Source: Saussurea involucrata (lineage: Eukaryota; Streptophyta; Magnoliopsida; Asterales; Asteraceae). Taken from it: a stretch of DNA of 64,000 bases. Shown one piece after another: positions 45,501 to 57,582 of the stretch. The translations under genes were made by a program, and so were the position numbers. The stretch spans positions 56,636,820-56,700,819 of the forward strand of contig CM066315.1 of assembly GCA_033807775.1 (NCBI GenBank). The letters are read 5' to 3'. A model generated the notes under the pieces. It made no database searches, had not been told where the DNA came from, and saw only the letters and a list, made by a program, of their open reading frames with translations. How positions within the stretch are numbered: the first letter of the stretch is position 1; the number at the start of each line of letters is the position of its first letter.

Positions 45501-45792
45501 TTTTGTCAGAGACAAAGCAGGATTCCTTAGTAAAAATTACTTTGTTATCCTTGTCGCAAAGCTGACTGATGCTTAGAAGATTATGCTTCAGTCCTTCAAC
45601 ATATGCGACTCTTCTGAAGGAGGTTGTACCATTTGAAAGTACACCATACCCTCGGGTGTGTCCTTTTCCATTTCCACCGAAAGTCACAGAGGGACCCTTC
45701 TCTTCCTTGTATTCAGCGAGCAGGTTTTTCTTTCCAGTCACGTGTCTAGAGCATCCGCTATCGAGATACCAGATACCCTTCTTAACCTGCAT
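42514..45792 (-). CDS. Sirevirus-type Pol polyprotein, intact
   Basis: A 1092-residue frame from an ATG at 45792. Protease has WYLDSGCSRHVTG at about 8-20. Integrase has WHKRLSH and CSACEKGKQ for zinc binding and catalytic D, D and E near 203, 266 and 302 (HMDLFGP, RSDHGTEF, NGVAERRNR). RT has YVDDIIFGS near 777. RNase H has SDSDFAG near 943, STAEAEY and a CDSTSAI motif. No stop or frameshift was seen and all catalytic residues are present. Gag lies just upstream in another frame in this copy, because of extra A bases near the boundary. In the plus copy Gag and Pol share a frame separated by a TAA. Pol may be made by readthrough or from its own start after splicing; I cannot tell. Confidence 0.93.
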   Translation of the reverse strand: MQVKKGIWYLDSGCSRHVTGKKNLLAEYKEEKGPSVTFGGNGKGHTRGYGVLSNGTTSFRRVAYVEGLKHNLLSISQLCDKDNKVIFTKESCFVSDKKEKIALNGYRLENVYVINMDSTTTENFCFFSKASSDVNWLWHKRLSHLNFKTLNTLSSKELVTGLPQHSYAKESLCSACEKGKQTKASFKSKQVSSVSSPLQLLHMDLFGPVNKQSIAGKKYTLVIVDEFSRFTWVMFLRSKSDTPEELITFVRKMETLNNMNVRSIRSDHGTEFKNSSLDSFLESKGISHNFSSVRTPQQNGVAERRNRTIIEAARSMLSDSHLPTQFWAEAVNTACFTQNRSLIVKRFKKTAYELFHGRKPSISFLHIFGCQCFILNNRDALGKFDPKADDGIFLGYSSVSKAFRVFNRRRQTVEETIHVTFDESRSANSKPNADTEEPNQWMFSHLGDSEDIPTPHAHPVEDDSPTIIPNMQNSEAETSWVSAVPINTIHAVDPNVSDIPSISQQSVNEVTNENIPLLADNPEVAEASSSVSPVQTDSATYAPAQRWTVNHPIDQILGDPNAGIQTRRSAGNICLFVNFISLTEPKKIDDALRDPNWVSAMQEELTEFERNKVWKLVRRPTDKTVIGTKWVYRNKLDEHGTVTRNKARLVAQGYRQEEGIDYDETFAPVARLESIRLFLAYAVHKNFTVHQMDVKSAFLNGKLNEEVYVEQPPGFSDPKRPGYVYKLDKALYGLKQAPRAWYDTLSTYLHIEKFERGKIDKTLFFRKVKGHIILVQIYVDDIIFGSTNPELYTRFADRMKDEYKMSMMGELTYFLGLQIKQTEKGTFINQGKYVKDMLKKFDLTESSAMKTPMAPPLTLDKDIKGVPVNVTLYRGMIGSLLYLTASRPDIMFATCLCARYQAEPKISHMKAVKRIFRYLKGTVNLGLWYPKDSGFDLTAYSDSDFAGCKMDRKSTTGGCQLLGGKLVSWTSKKQNSVSTSTAEAEYVAAGSCCSQVLWMRNQLLDYDLQLSKIPIYCDSTSAIAIAKNPVLHSKTKHIEIRYHFIRDHVMNGDIELHFIPTDYQLADLFTKPLDETRFNFLISELGMLNFEG

Positions 45793-45805
45793 TTACAAAG
45801 GAAGA

Positions 45806-48232
45806 TTAGTTTTTTCTTGGGTACCCACTTAACCATGTAAACACGTTTGTCAGTGGAAGTAGTTGGAATGGAAGGTTCAGCGGTCTTCGTAGCATTTGAA
45901 GATTCAGCTTTGTCTTTCTTCACTTTGGTTAATTTCTTAACCTCAGTGGTAGAATTCACCTTGACCTGATTTGCACCTGGGTTGGTCTTCTTTGCCTTGG
46001 GGGCAATCTTCACCTTAGCTATCTTTTCAGCTTTGGTGGCTGTGGGGCACTTACTAGCAATATGATCAGTGAGTCCACAGTGATAACATTTCCTATAGCT
46101 AAAAGTAGTTCTAAGACCATTTGAATGCTGAGCTTTTAATTTTGAATTAGAAGTGCCAGCACCAAGTAAACTATTGGCTTTAGAAATGGAACGAACATTC
46201 AGTTCTTCAGATTTCTTACCAAGGACACCCACTCTGAGTCTAGGAGTAGATCGCTGAATAGATCCACGCTGAATAAATCCAGAGATCTGATTTCCAGATC
46301 CAGAGGGGTAGGTCACTGAGGCTTTAGAAGCATTCAGCTTTGGTACTAAGGTACCCTTCTGAGGATTTTGATAAATAACAATTCCTTTACCTTTGTCTTT
46401 AGAGACAGAGGTAGATTTTGAATAAACCATTTTCTCCTTGCCTTTTGAAGAGGTAGGAGTTTCCTCAGGGATTGGTGTAAAGGACGAGGAGCACTGAGAT
46501 GATGAAGTGTCAGCGACTGAGGATACGAACGTTCCAAATTTAAGCATTGAACGTTCAGTGGTTGGTTTTGGAGTATCATATTTATAACCCAGACCACGTT
46601 TATCACTCAGAGGAATCTGAGCCTTAATTATCTCAGTGATCTTTGTTGAAGAATTACACCATCCTTCAACAGTAGCTTTTTCAGCCTCTAATGCAGCGAT
46701 AGCTTCTGCTCGTTCGATTTTGACTAGCTGATTTAAATATACTTGATCTTTAAAATCTTCTTCAATTTTAGAAAGCTTTTCTATTTGAAGATGGCAGTTT
46801 TTAAGCTTTTCAGCGAGATCAAGATTTTGGTTTTCAACCACAGTTTTGCCGTTCATGGCTTCGTATAAACTTCTAGTCAAGAGATCGATCTTACGGAGAC
46901 TATCAGCTTCATCAATATTTGCAGTTTTGGTAAAGAAAGAAGGTGATACCTGAATAGCAGAGGTTGAAGTGGAGGGAATGTCTGAGCTTTCTTCCTCTTC
47001 AATCTTGGCCATGAGACATTGATTTGCTTCATCATCTTCAGAATCAGATGATGATGCTTCTTCATCAGAAGCAGCCCAATCATAGTCAGCCATCAGGCCT
47101 TTTCCTTTCTTCTTAAAGCTTTTCAGCTTCGCATATTTGTCTTTCAGCTTTGAGTATTTGTCATCTTTATTCCTTGGAACAAAGGATTTCTTTGTAAAAG
47201 CTGAGGGTCTAGAAACTTTCTTAGACCTGCACTCGTTAGCAAAATGTCCTATCTTTTCGCAGTTAAAACAAGTAGCAGTAGCCTTATCAACAAAAACTGA
47301 TGATTTAGGCTTGTCAGCTATGGAAAGAGGTTTGTTCTTTCTAAACATTTTCTTCTTGGCAAATCTCCTGAACTTTTTGGTTAGGAGAGCCAAGGATTCA
47401 TCATCTGAAAAATCAGAATCTGATGAACTTTCAGAGTTACTCTCTAACTCAGTGATAGTGACCGAGGGTCGCTGAGTAGAAGGTTCCTCTGAGATTAAAG
47501 CAACAGGGGTGCTTTTGGAATCTTTTACAAGATTCTTCTTAAGATGGCTTGATTGCTCATGATTCAGCAACGTGCCATATAAGGTAGCAAGGGTCATTGA
47601 TCTTAGATCCTTTGACAGCTTGAGACACATGGAATAATTGTCCCAGCTTTGAGGTAAACATTCTAGAAACTTTGTCAGCACTTCAAAGTTAGAATATTCC
47701 TTACCAACAGTTTTCAGATCTATAATTAAACAATTAAAACGTTGGTAAACTTCAGAGAGAGTTTCATTCTTACCAGAAATGAAGCTTTCGTATTGTCTTA
47801 CCAGGTTGATCTTTCTTGAGTCCTGGACTTCAGACGTTCCTTCATACTGAACACATATTGTGTCCCACATGGCTTTTGATGATTTCAGATTCATGACGGA
47901 ATGGTAGACTTCGTCAGGAAGAGCCATGGATAGTATGGATCTGGCTTTTGTATCTATAGCCACTTTCTTCTTATCTTCGTCAGTCCATTGATGGATTTCT
48001 TTAGGTACCAGCCTTTCTGGAATAGCAGGTCTATTCTCAGTGCCTGGAACTGCAGCATCAAATCTTACAGGGATGAATGGACCATTCTCAATATAGTAAG
48101 GCATAGTAGGTCTACACCTTCTAAGAAGAGTGCCATCCTATTTTTCCATAAGTTGAAGTTATCTCTGGAAAATCTAGGGGGTTTTGCAAGAGAACCATTG
48201 TCTATATAATTTATGTTTGTATTGGTGGCCAT
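45806..48232 (-). pseudogene. Sirevirus-type Gag, frameshifted near its start
   Basis: The ATG is at 48232, matching the plus copy. One C is missing near 48111 relative to the plus copy, which breaks the frame after about 40 codons. The rest is open from about 48104, with zinc knuckles CFNCEKIGHFANEC and CYHCGLTDHIASKC. It has a tryptophan-adjacent glycine where the plus copy has TGA and lacks the 105-bp duplication. An extra A near 45810 removes the usual stop at 45806-45808, so the frame now runs on to 45738, overlapping the start of Pol in another frame. Confidence 0.88.
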
Positions 48233-48298
48233 TTTCAGATAATAGCAAGGAAGAGAAATATCTTAGATTAGATCTTGTTTATGAGATTAAACAAATCT

Positions 48299-48310
48299 GC
48301 TCTGATACCA
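48299..48310 (-). other. Primer-binding site of minus Sirevirus-type element
   Basis: On the minus strand it reads TGGTATCAGAGC, two bases from the 5' LTR. Confidence 0.93.
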
Positions 48311-48312
48311 CT

Positions 48313-49284
48313 TGTTGGTCCCGAAGGCCTATACAAGTTTGTAGAGGGGGGGGGGGGGGGGTTGAATACAAACACACAGATTTTACTTTTCTAAATTGTT
48401 TATTGATAAATCATTAACAATTTACAGCTTGTTGCGGAGACAAGATTAAGGATAAACCTAAATCTAAACAAGTTGGAACACTAAGGTTTCTTGCACTAAG
48501 AGAGATAAGGAAATTACTAATAATAACCTATCTGAGATAAGAGATTTGAACTTGTCCAGAGTTAGCAAGTTACTTCAAATGAAGTGAGTTCATCTCTTTA
48601 TATACTGCATGCATTTAATGCAAGTCGGTATATACTTTACACGTGTCATCAGCTGGTTGGTTGCATGTCATTGACTTTTGATGACAACCTTAGTAGCCGT
48701 AAGGATGAACAGTGTAGTATCAGAGTGGTTGTACGATTTCAGATTTTTGGAGGTTCTTTTCTGACATTTCGTACGGAGTCGTGCAAGGGTGGTTAAGACA
48801 AAAGTACTTTGTACGGAGGACTTCATGATCAGCTTTCGTTGATTCAGCGATTATCATTTTCTATTCAGCGAATGATAAAGTTCAGCGATAGCTGAAGTCT
48901 TGTACTTGATACTTCACGTTGAGTGGACAAATCTGAGTCTTCGCTGATCCGCATCAGTTCATTAGGAGACTTGTCGCTGGTTCTTGAGCTTGATCTTCGA
49001 CTTCAGCGTAGAACCTTTGTTGACGTGAAACTTGTCTTCAGGGATCATAAGTAAACAACTAACTTATCAGCGATCATCATAATGACTGAACAGACTCAGA
49101 GCATTAATGGTGAACAGTGTTCGCTGAATGTTTAATCTAAAGAGGGAGAGTTCCTATCAGCGGTACTGTAAGATCTTAGTACTTATCAGCGATAGTGAAA
49201 CTCTGATACATATTGTTTACTTACAATTTTCACTAAGTATATAAGAGAGGGTCATTATCAAATCACTGAGGGTTTGGATCAACA
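48313..49284 (-). repeat. 5' LTR of minus Sirevirus-type element
   Basis: A 972-bp LTR. On the minus strand a TATATAAA box lies at 48597-48604. A run of about 15 G sits near 48347-48361. CGCTGA motifs are dense between 48840 and 49200. Confidence 0.95.
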
Positions 49285-49602
49285 GCATACCTCCTCTACT
49301 AGAGATGGGTTATATTATCACTAAATGTTTGCAAGCATTGAGGTTGTTCTTTTATTCTTTCTCCTGCTTTAGTTGATGCCAATACAAATATCTTGTTTTT
49401 CGTCATCCATGTTTGAAAGATAAGTCCCTTCCTTGGATGATAATACTTGCAAATTCCACAATGAATGAGGATTGATACGCCTTTCTCTTGCAATTGTCCT
49501 ATACTCAGTAGGTTATTGAACAAGTTTGGTACGTAGTACACATCGGTGACCGTATATGTGTTCCCACTAATTTGCAAACGTACATCTCCTTTGCCCAATT
49601 TA
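49285..49602 (-). pseudogene. Old copia fragment, protease-integrase linker part
   Basis: On the minus strand it reads 'GKGDVRLQISGNTYTVTDVY' and 'NLFNNLLSIGQLQEKG', the stretch after protease in copia polyproteins, then stops near the integrase zinc-binding region. It joins logically to 35475-36538 across the inserted element. At 49602 it ends abruptly against the gypsy-type LTR. Confidence 0.85.
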
Positions 49603-50657
49603 AGTATTTTAATAAGAATTGGGATGTTTTCGTATTTGTTGTAACCTTGGGATTTTATGGAAGTTTTATAATCCAATTTAAGGTTGAAATGCAAAAGATG
49701 AAAGTTTAGTGTAACTTTTGGAGAGAATTAAACTTAGAGGTATGTTTGGTTATTTCCTAAATGTGTGTGTGGATAAAGGCTGAGGATGAGAAATTATCTC
49801 ATTCATGTCTGTTTGAGTCGGCAACAAAGAGAAAAGACAGAGAGAAAGAAGGAGAACAGAAGAAATCGAGAAATTGATTTCATTCGGTAAGAATCGATTG
49901 TAATATTGGAGAAATTCGATTTAGATGTCAGTTTATGAATGAATCTGTACCTTGGGTTTGAATTGCAGAATCATATTCAAAAGATTGAAGTTCTTGTTTG
50001 TGCAGAAGTCGGTTTCACAGCATAAGGTGAGTTCATTCGATTCTTTGTACAAATCAGTGTTTTTAAGTTATATTAACCTTGGTATATTTGTATGAACTGA
50101 TTGAGGATTGATTAGAATGAGTAGATTTAACTGATTTCATGTTTTAAATCGATTTGAGGACTTGTTGAACGGACAGTACGCAAAACCTTGAAAGTCCCGG
50201 TAGTGGAATGTCCCGGTAGTGGCAAGTCCCGGTAGTGGAATGTCCCGGTAATGCAAGTCCCGGTAGTGGAATGTCCCGGTAGTGGAATGTCCCAGTAGAG
50301 GCAAGTCCCGGTAGAGATGAGTCCCGGTACAGCATATCGGGAGTTGAGTAAAGAAACCAGTATATCTAAATGGTATCAAAATTAGATATGGCTCAAGGAT
50401 CTGATAAGTTAAGTATCTAGAGGCCTTGAATTATATGTATCTTTCCTGATGTAATGAAATGTGCATTTATGTAAATCGTGGAAATATGCGATTTAGGAAT
50501 TGTGATGGGAATTATATAGCTTGAACATACATACCCTTGAAAAGTAGTATGTTAGGTTTATAGACTGCGCTAGTCGATACTAGGCAGGAATATAATGTTA
50601 TATTAAATAAGATTTATATGTGATTCGCTCATACAGTTGCTATGAGGAATCTGTACG

Positions 50658-50692
<35 letters not shown>

Positions 50693-51761
50693 TTGCTCAT
50701 ACTGAATGATATGAGGAATCTACGAGGTATAAATATAATTCGCTTATACGGTTGCTATGAGGAATTTATATTGAGTAAATACCTATATGAGTACAATTAG
50801 GTGATATGGATCCATAGGCACTAAAGTTTGGTAATCACATGGAATAGGCGTGTGGTATTACTCGTTTAATCGTTATTCCAGTGTGTGTGGCAAATCATGG
50901 AATAAGCGTGTGGTATTAATCGTTATTCCTGATTTCTAAGGAAGAGAGTGAGATTGACATAAGTGCTTGTGATCTCTGCTTCCTTACCGATAAATGGGCG
51001 TGTGTAATCGCGATTTATTGGTGGAGAGCATTGATCTAGAGTCTGTGAAGATTCGTAGTGTGGCTCTGGGGTATGATATGCTGATGGAATTATTGTCAGT
51101 CATATTCATGAAATGTGGAAATGGGCAAGTGTGCATTGCAATTTCTGGAATGTGGAAATAGGCAAGTGTACATTGCAATTTCTGGAATACATGTGTACGG
51201 AAATGGGCATGTGTATATTGCGATTTCTGGAATAAGAGCATTACTCTAGAATCAGTGAAGATTCATAGTGTGGCTCTGAGACATGATATGATGATGGAAT
51301 GTGTGTCAGTCATATTCATGGAACTGGGTAAACATCGTGTTAACAGAATAGAGTTATGCGTATGGTAAGAAAAGGGGAATCAGGTTTGTTATAACTTGTT
51401 TACATTGATTTTACAAATGTTATCTTGGAAACGAATGTTCTCACTAGGCGTTGGCCTAATCGTTTCAAATGATGTTTTCTTACCAGGTACCAGCTCGGGG
51501 AAGTGAAGGGTTGTGGGACGAGCGTTTTGATATAGCAGAGGTGGATGAAATTAACAAAGAAGATGTTTTGATGGATTGATAGATAACTTGATTAATTTGG
51601 TTGTAGTGACATAATTAGATTGATAGGTTATTTGAAGGATCCTGTAAAGTGAATATACTCTTGATGGTTAATCCACTGCCTGTTTTTATAAGTTGAAGTA
51701 TTTATTGTCATAACCTGTTATAACTTGAGGTTTAAATTGGCTCGGATTTTGGGGTGTTACA
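49603..51761 (+). repeat. 5' LTR of gypsy-type element, copy 2 (first 25 bp missing)
   Basis: Homology to the LTR starts at 'agtattttaataagaatt', aligned with 5315. The end GTTACA at 51761 is followed by the same primer-binding site (about 51764-51776). It contains the minisatellite near 50192-50331 and an AT tract near 50662-50689. Confidence 0.88.
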
Positions 51762-54700
51762 ATAGGTATCAGAGCACTAGTTTAAGCGAACTAAGTATGC
51801 TGATGAGATACGTAGACTTAAGCTGAGATGGAGTAGGTTATGATATGTGAGATATGGGTAGAAGTGTTGAGACGGGATGGTCTTAGGGTCAACGGGAATA
51901 CGTGAAATTAGTACTGTGACAATGGTAACGAGGATTCTCCGGTACGATATATTCACAATTACAATTAGCTACTGTTATTATGAATATATTGTTACGCGAG
52001 CATGCTTATTTCTAAATTGTTACAGTGACTAACGATCGGTAAAGTACGTTTTGTATATGTATAGGTGCATAACCATTTCTTATGATTATCCCTTTATGTT
52101 ATAGTAGAACGATGGTGAATACGCCGCCAAAGTCTTTTGGAGGACAGATCGGTAAATGATTGGGGGTTGGAAGGACAACCTGGAATTGGCAGGACTCATG
52201 AACGTTCGCCAAGGCAACCTTTAATAGGTGGATTGATATGTGTGGAGATAGAATATGAGATGATTGATCAAGATGAAAATAGTATGACATGGTTGATACT
52301 TGAATCGTGGAATGCATGTATAGCAAACGTCATAAGGCCGAGAGGGCGACCACCGGTCGGATGTAGAGTGTCAATGATAAGTTACGTAAGTAAGGCGATT
52401 GACCTTGTTTGAGTAAGTAGCCTTCAATTGCGAGTAAAGTTTTATGCCTGGTGTTCTAGTGTGTGTTACATGAGTTTTCATGATTTCAAACCAAATGTAT
52501 AAATAATAGTTTTAGTCAAGGTTGAGTTAGTATGTGCAAGTGTGTATTTAAAGAAAAGGCAATCCCATTTACGTCGCACAACGAAAATTTTGAAGTTTTT
52601 ACAAAGTATTTCTTACTTTACATGAAAAGTTGAATTGTAGCAAGAAAGCGTTGGTCGGCAAAACGTTTAATAACCAACAGGAGTATTGACCTAATAAACA
52701 TCAAATAAATAAGTGAGAGAACCGACTAGTTTATTTCGTGTCGGTCAAACTTTCTCGAACTCTTGTCGTACGAAGAGATTTTCATTTAGTATATTACCGT
52801 CGTAACAACACTGTTTTGGTTGAGAAAGATTGAGTTTTTCGGAAATTTATTATGCAAACGATTCTTGAGATCGTTGTGCAGTGCATTGGGGTTATGTGAG
52901 CCCAAGTTGTTCCAAGTGGGGTTATTTAAAATGAGAAAATGTGCGAAATGATTTGTCATGCATGAAGGCTATGAACTCGCTAGGTCGTAGAGTATTACGT
53001 TATAAGCTAAGAAAGAACTCCAAGAGTGGAGAGGTGTTGGATAAACCTTGGGAGAAAGTTTGTAGTTTTGGTAATTGTGTTCAAATGAGAGATGAACAGT
53101 GGGAGAGTCGAAAGTGGACTTTAGTGTCGGTTGTATGAGAGTCTGTACCCTTGTTCGCTGACTAGAAATACAGTTGCCGAGGGACGGTTGTGTCCGGGGG
53201 AAGAATTAGGTTCAGTTAGGGACCTTAAGGTTAAGGAAGTGTCGACATGTCAAATTTTGACTTTGAAGTCGATAATTGTGTAAGGTGTATGAGACCTTTC
53301 GTCTGTCATTGGGTGCGGTCTGGGTGCGGTCTGGGTGCGTCCCGTGTATGCCTGTGCGGACAAAAACAAAGACCGTGAGCGGTACCGGTATGCTGTTATG
53401 CAGAGGGTATGCACAAAGCATATTTTATCGTGTACGACATAGTTAAGGATTTTGAGCGATTGACGAATAAATCACTAATGAAAGAAGTTTTGATTTATTG
53501 TTGCATAAGCGAAAGTTATGTAGTTAAAGCACGTTTTTAATGTTTATTGCGGATGTGCAATTTTTATGATGTATTACGTTTTAAAAATGTGAACGTGTGG
53601 GTTGGGGGATTTTGGTAAATCCGACCATGTAAAGTTTTAAGAGTGGTAAACCTTTGTTTTGGGGCCGATGGCCAATTAAGGGATTAAAAAGGTAAAGATT
53701 TCGAGTAACAATGTATTTTGGTTTACGTAACCGTGTGAGCGACACATGTTTAACCAAACGTTTATTTTGGCCTTAAAGGCTTGATTTATATTCAAATGAG
53801 TCTTTTGAATGTTTGTCAGTTTTAGTGACTCGAGATGGAGTCTTGGATGTGTTATATGCTTAACTGCATTTTATTTGATTGAGTACCGGTTTAAGTGTCG
53901 GTCTTAGGTGTGAAGACTGTTTGATAATTTACGTGTTCTTAGTACCTTTGGAACTAATGAACCTTGGCGTATTATATACATTGTGGAGTATAAAAAGAAT
54001 TGCACATAAGAGTACATACAAATGCATATATGAATTGACTTCATTGGGAAAGTAGCAATGAAGGGGTCGTAGGATTATCATGCATCGGAACGTGTATTGC
54101 ATAATGATCATTAGATCCTTGAGTAGATGGCTCGGTTTTAAACTCAGTTGAGTCTTAAGAGTATTGACCCGATTTGATGAGCTCAACGTAGGCTTGGGGT
54201 TGAAATTGCATGAATGGTATTGTAATTGAAGTTTACTTGACGTGAATGCATTGGTTATCCTTTTTGGGGTCATGTATGAATGTTAAGTCTTGAATCAGAA
54301 GTTTAAAAGTTGAAGGACCACCTTGTGGGGATGGTAAGAACAGTGAGGGATTGTACCATGTTTTTGTTTTGGTTTGGAATCACAAGGAGCTAGTATGAAC
54401 GAATAAGTTCAAGTTAAAAAAAACGTGAGTGGTAGTTCAACTAAAGTTGGGGAGGAGATATTTAGTGAAATAAACTCGGTTTTTGGGCGAGAAAACAGGA
54501 ATATAAAATGTTTTGTGTACGAGTCTATGAGAGACCTGGTCTGTGGTTAATGTTATGGGTGGAGATTGTACGAACGAATAGTGGCATGAATTGCCAAAAT
54601 AGATATGTCAACTAGTATGTAATGTGAAATCAGAAAGAGGGAGTATCCGAATGGAAGTTTTCGGGGATTCCGGATGGAAAGTACTATTTGTCAATAAAGT

Positions 54701-55425
54701 TGATGGAGAATGTGGCTGGTAAGTTGGTGTGGTGTAGTGGAGGCAAAATCGTTAAGGAAGGTAAGTTGCTCCTTATGTGTGAAAGGATTGTACGAGATAG
54801 TATTAGTTAAAGATCAAGGAATGGGTAGTAACTTCGAACGGTAATGTCATTTCAAGATAACTTGGTCGAATATTTTAAGTTAGAAATCTTGGTGAAACTA
54901 TTTGGTTATGTTCGTAATGAGAAAATACTATCGGTATGTGAAAAGTTGGGAGAAAGAGACAAGTGATACTTGAAAGATAGTATTCCATGTTAACGTAGGG
55001 AAGCAATGATAGAAAGCTTTGGACTTAAGAATGTAGCCATACTACGAGTTCAATGGAGTTAACACCTTTGATATACAACCCTTTAATGCTTGGTTGCAAC
55101 GTGTTTGTGTGGTGCGCTAGTGATGTGAGAAGGTGATAGCATTTTGTGTCGAAGAAACGTGTAAGTCATGGATGCAATGATGGGTTGCCGTAGTTATTGA
55201 AGCATAATTGATGAGAAAAGTTGTTATGAGAAGGAGCGGGAATCGATTTTAGAAAAATCTTTTGATAAATTACAATCTAAGAGGGTGATTATAGGTATAA
55301 TGATATTATATCTTTGAGTTGTTAGTATGACTTTAGAGTCGGAAGAAAGTATGTGAGATAGGTACTCTTCTTTGTTTACCTGATTTTGATTTCGGGGACG
55401 AAATTATTTTCAAGTTGGGGAGTAT
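51762..55425 (+). other. Non-coding core of gypsy-type element, copy 2
   Basis: Matches 1626-5289, with primer-binding site at its left end and polypurine tract at its right end. No coding sequence was seen. Confidence 0.65.
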
Positions 55426-56458
55426 TGTAACATCCCAAATTTTCGTTATTAGTATTTTAAAAAGAATTGGGATGTTTTCGTATTTGTTGTAACCTTGGGA
55501 TTTTATGGAAGTTTTATAATCCAATTTAAGGTTGAAATGCAAAAGATGAAAGTTTAGTGTAACTTTTGGAGAGAATTAAACTTAGAGGTATGTTTGGTTA
55601 TTTCCTAAATGTGTGTGTGGATAAAGGTTGAGGATGAGAAATTATCTCATTCATGTCTGTTTGAGTCGGCAACAAAGAGAAAAGACAGAGAGAAAGAAGG
55701 AGAACAGAAGAAATCGAGAAATTGATTTCATTCGGTAAGAATCGATTGTAATATTGGAGAAATTCGATTTAGATGTCAGTTTATGAATGAATCTGTACCT
55801 TGGGTTTGAATTGCAGAATCATATTCAAAAGATTGAAGTTCTTGTTTGTGCAGAAGTCGGTTTCACATCATAAGATGAGTTCATTCGATTCTTTGTACAA
55901 ATCAGTGTTTTTAAGTTATATTAACCTTGGTATATTTGTATGAACTGACTGAGGATTGATTAGAATGAGTAGATTTAACTGATTTCATGTTTTAAATCGA
56001 TTTGAGGACTTGTTGAACGGACAGTACGCAAAACCTTGAAAGTCCCGGTAGTGGAATGTCCCGGTAGTGGAATGTCCCGGTAGAGGCAAGTCCCGGTAGA
56101 GGCAAGTCCCGGTAGAGGTGAGTCCCGGTACAGCATATCGGGAGTTGAGTAAAGAAACCAGTATATCTAAATGGTATCAAAATTAGATATGGCTCAAGGA
56201 TCTGATAAGTTAAGTATCTAGAGGCCTTGAATTATATGTATCTTTCCGGATGTAATGAAATGTGCATTTATGTAAATCGTGGAAATATGCGATTTAGGAA
56301 TTGTGATGGGAATTATATAGCTTGAACATACATACCCTTGAAAAGTAGTATGTTAGGTTTATAGACTGCGCTAGTCGATACTAGGCAGGAATATAATGTT
56401 ATATTAAATAAGATTTATATGTGATTCGCTCATACAGTTGCTATGAGGAATCTGTACG

Positions 56459-56523
<65 letters not shown>

Positions 56524-57582
56524 TTGCTCATACTGAATGATATGAGGAATCTACGAGGTATAAATATAATTCGCTTATACGGTTGCTATGAGGAATTTAT
56601 ATTGAGTAAATACCTATATGAGTACAATTAGGTGATATGGATCCATAGGCACTAAAGTTTGGTAATCACATGGAATAGGCGTGTGGTATTACTCGTTTAA
56701 TCGTTATTCCAGTGTGTGTGGCAAATCATGGAATAAGCGTGTGGTATTAATCGTTATTCCTGATTTCTAAGGAAGAGAGTGAGATTGACATAAGTGCTTG
56801 TGATCTCTGCTTCCTTACCGATAAATGGGCGTGTGTAATCGCGATTTATTGGTGGAGAGCATTGATCTAGAGTCTGTGAAGATTCGTAGTGTGGCTCTGG
56901 GGTATGATATGCTGATGGAATTATTGTCAGTCATATTCATGAAATGTGGAAATGGGCAAGTGTGCATTGCAATTTCTGGAATGTGGAAATGGGCAAGTGT
57001 ACATTGCAATTTCTGGAATACATGTGTACGGAAATGGGCATGTGTATATTGCGATTTCTGGAATAAGAGCATTACTCTAGAATCAGTGAAGATTCATAGT
57101 GTGGCTCTGAGACATGATATGATGATGGAATGTGTGTCAGTCATATTCATGGAACTGGGTAAACATCGTGTTAACAGAATAGAGTTATGCGTATGGTAAG
57201 AAAAGGGGAATCAGGTTTGTTATAACTTGTTTACATTGATTTTACAAATGTTATCTTGGAAACGAATGTTCTCACTAGGCGTTGGCCTAATCGTTTCAAA
57301 TGATGTTTTCTTACCAGGTACCAGCTCGGGGAAGTGAAGGGTTGTGGGACGAGCGTTTTGATATAGCAGAGGTGGATGAAATTAACAAAGAAGAGGTTTT
57401 GATGGATTGATAGATAACTTGATTAATTTGGTTGTAGTGACATAATTAGATTGATAGGTTATTTGAAGGATCCTGTAAAGTGAATATACTCTTGATGGTT
57501 AATCCACTGCCTGTTTTTATAAGTTGAAGTATTTATTGTTATAACTTGAGGTTTAAATTGGCTCGGATTTTGGGGTGTTACA
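55426..57582 (+). repeat. 3' LTR of gypsy-type element, copy 2
   Basis: Matches 5290-7440 with a 6-bp longer AT tract at 56462-56520. Confidence 0.88.

Larger units (their letters stand above)
36539..49284 (-). mobile_element. Sirevirus-type Ty1/copia element, minus copy
   Basis: A 12,746-bp element with LTRs at 36539-37507 and 48313-49284 and target duplication GCATA at 36534-36538 and 49285-49289. It has the same plan as 19350-32531 but lies on the other strand. About nine substitutions separate its LTRs, near 1%. Pol is intact while Gag has a frameshift and the third ORF has a stop and a frameshift. With the plus copy it forms an inverted pair about 4 kb apart. Confidence 0.93.
49603..57582 (+). 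mobile_element. Gypsy-type LTR element without coding capacity, copy 2
   Basis: This is the second copy of 1-7440, with the 5' LTR in view. The 5' LTR lacks its first 25 bp (matching 5290-5314 of the 3' LTR) and abuts copia sequence. The core 51762-55425 and the 3' LTR 55426-57582 match copy 1 apart from AT tract lengths and a substitution at 53818. Confidence 0.82.
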
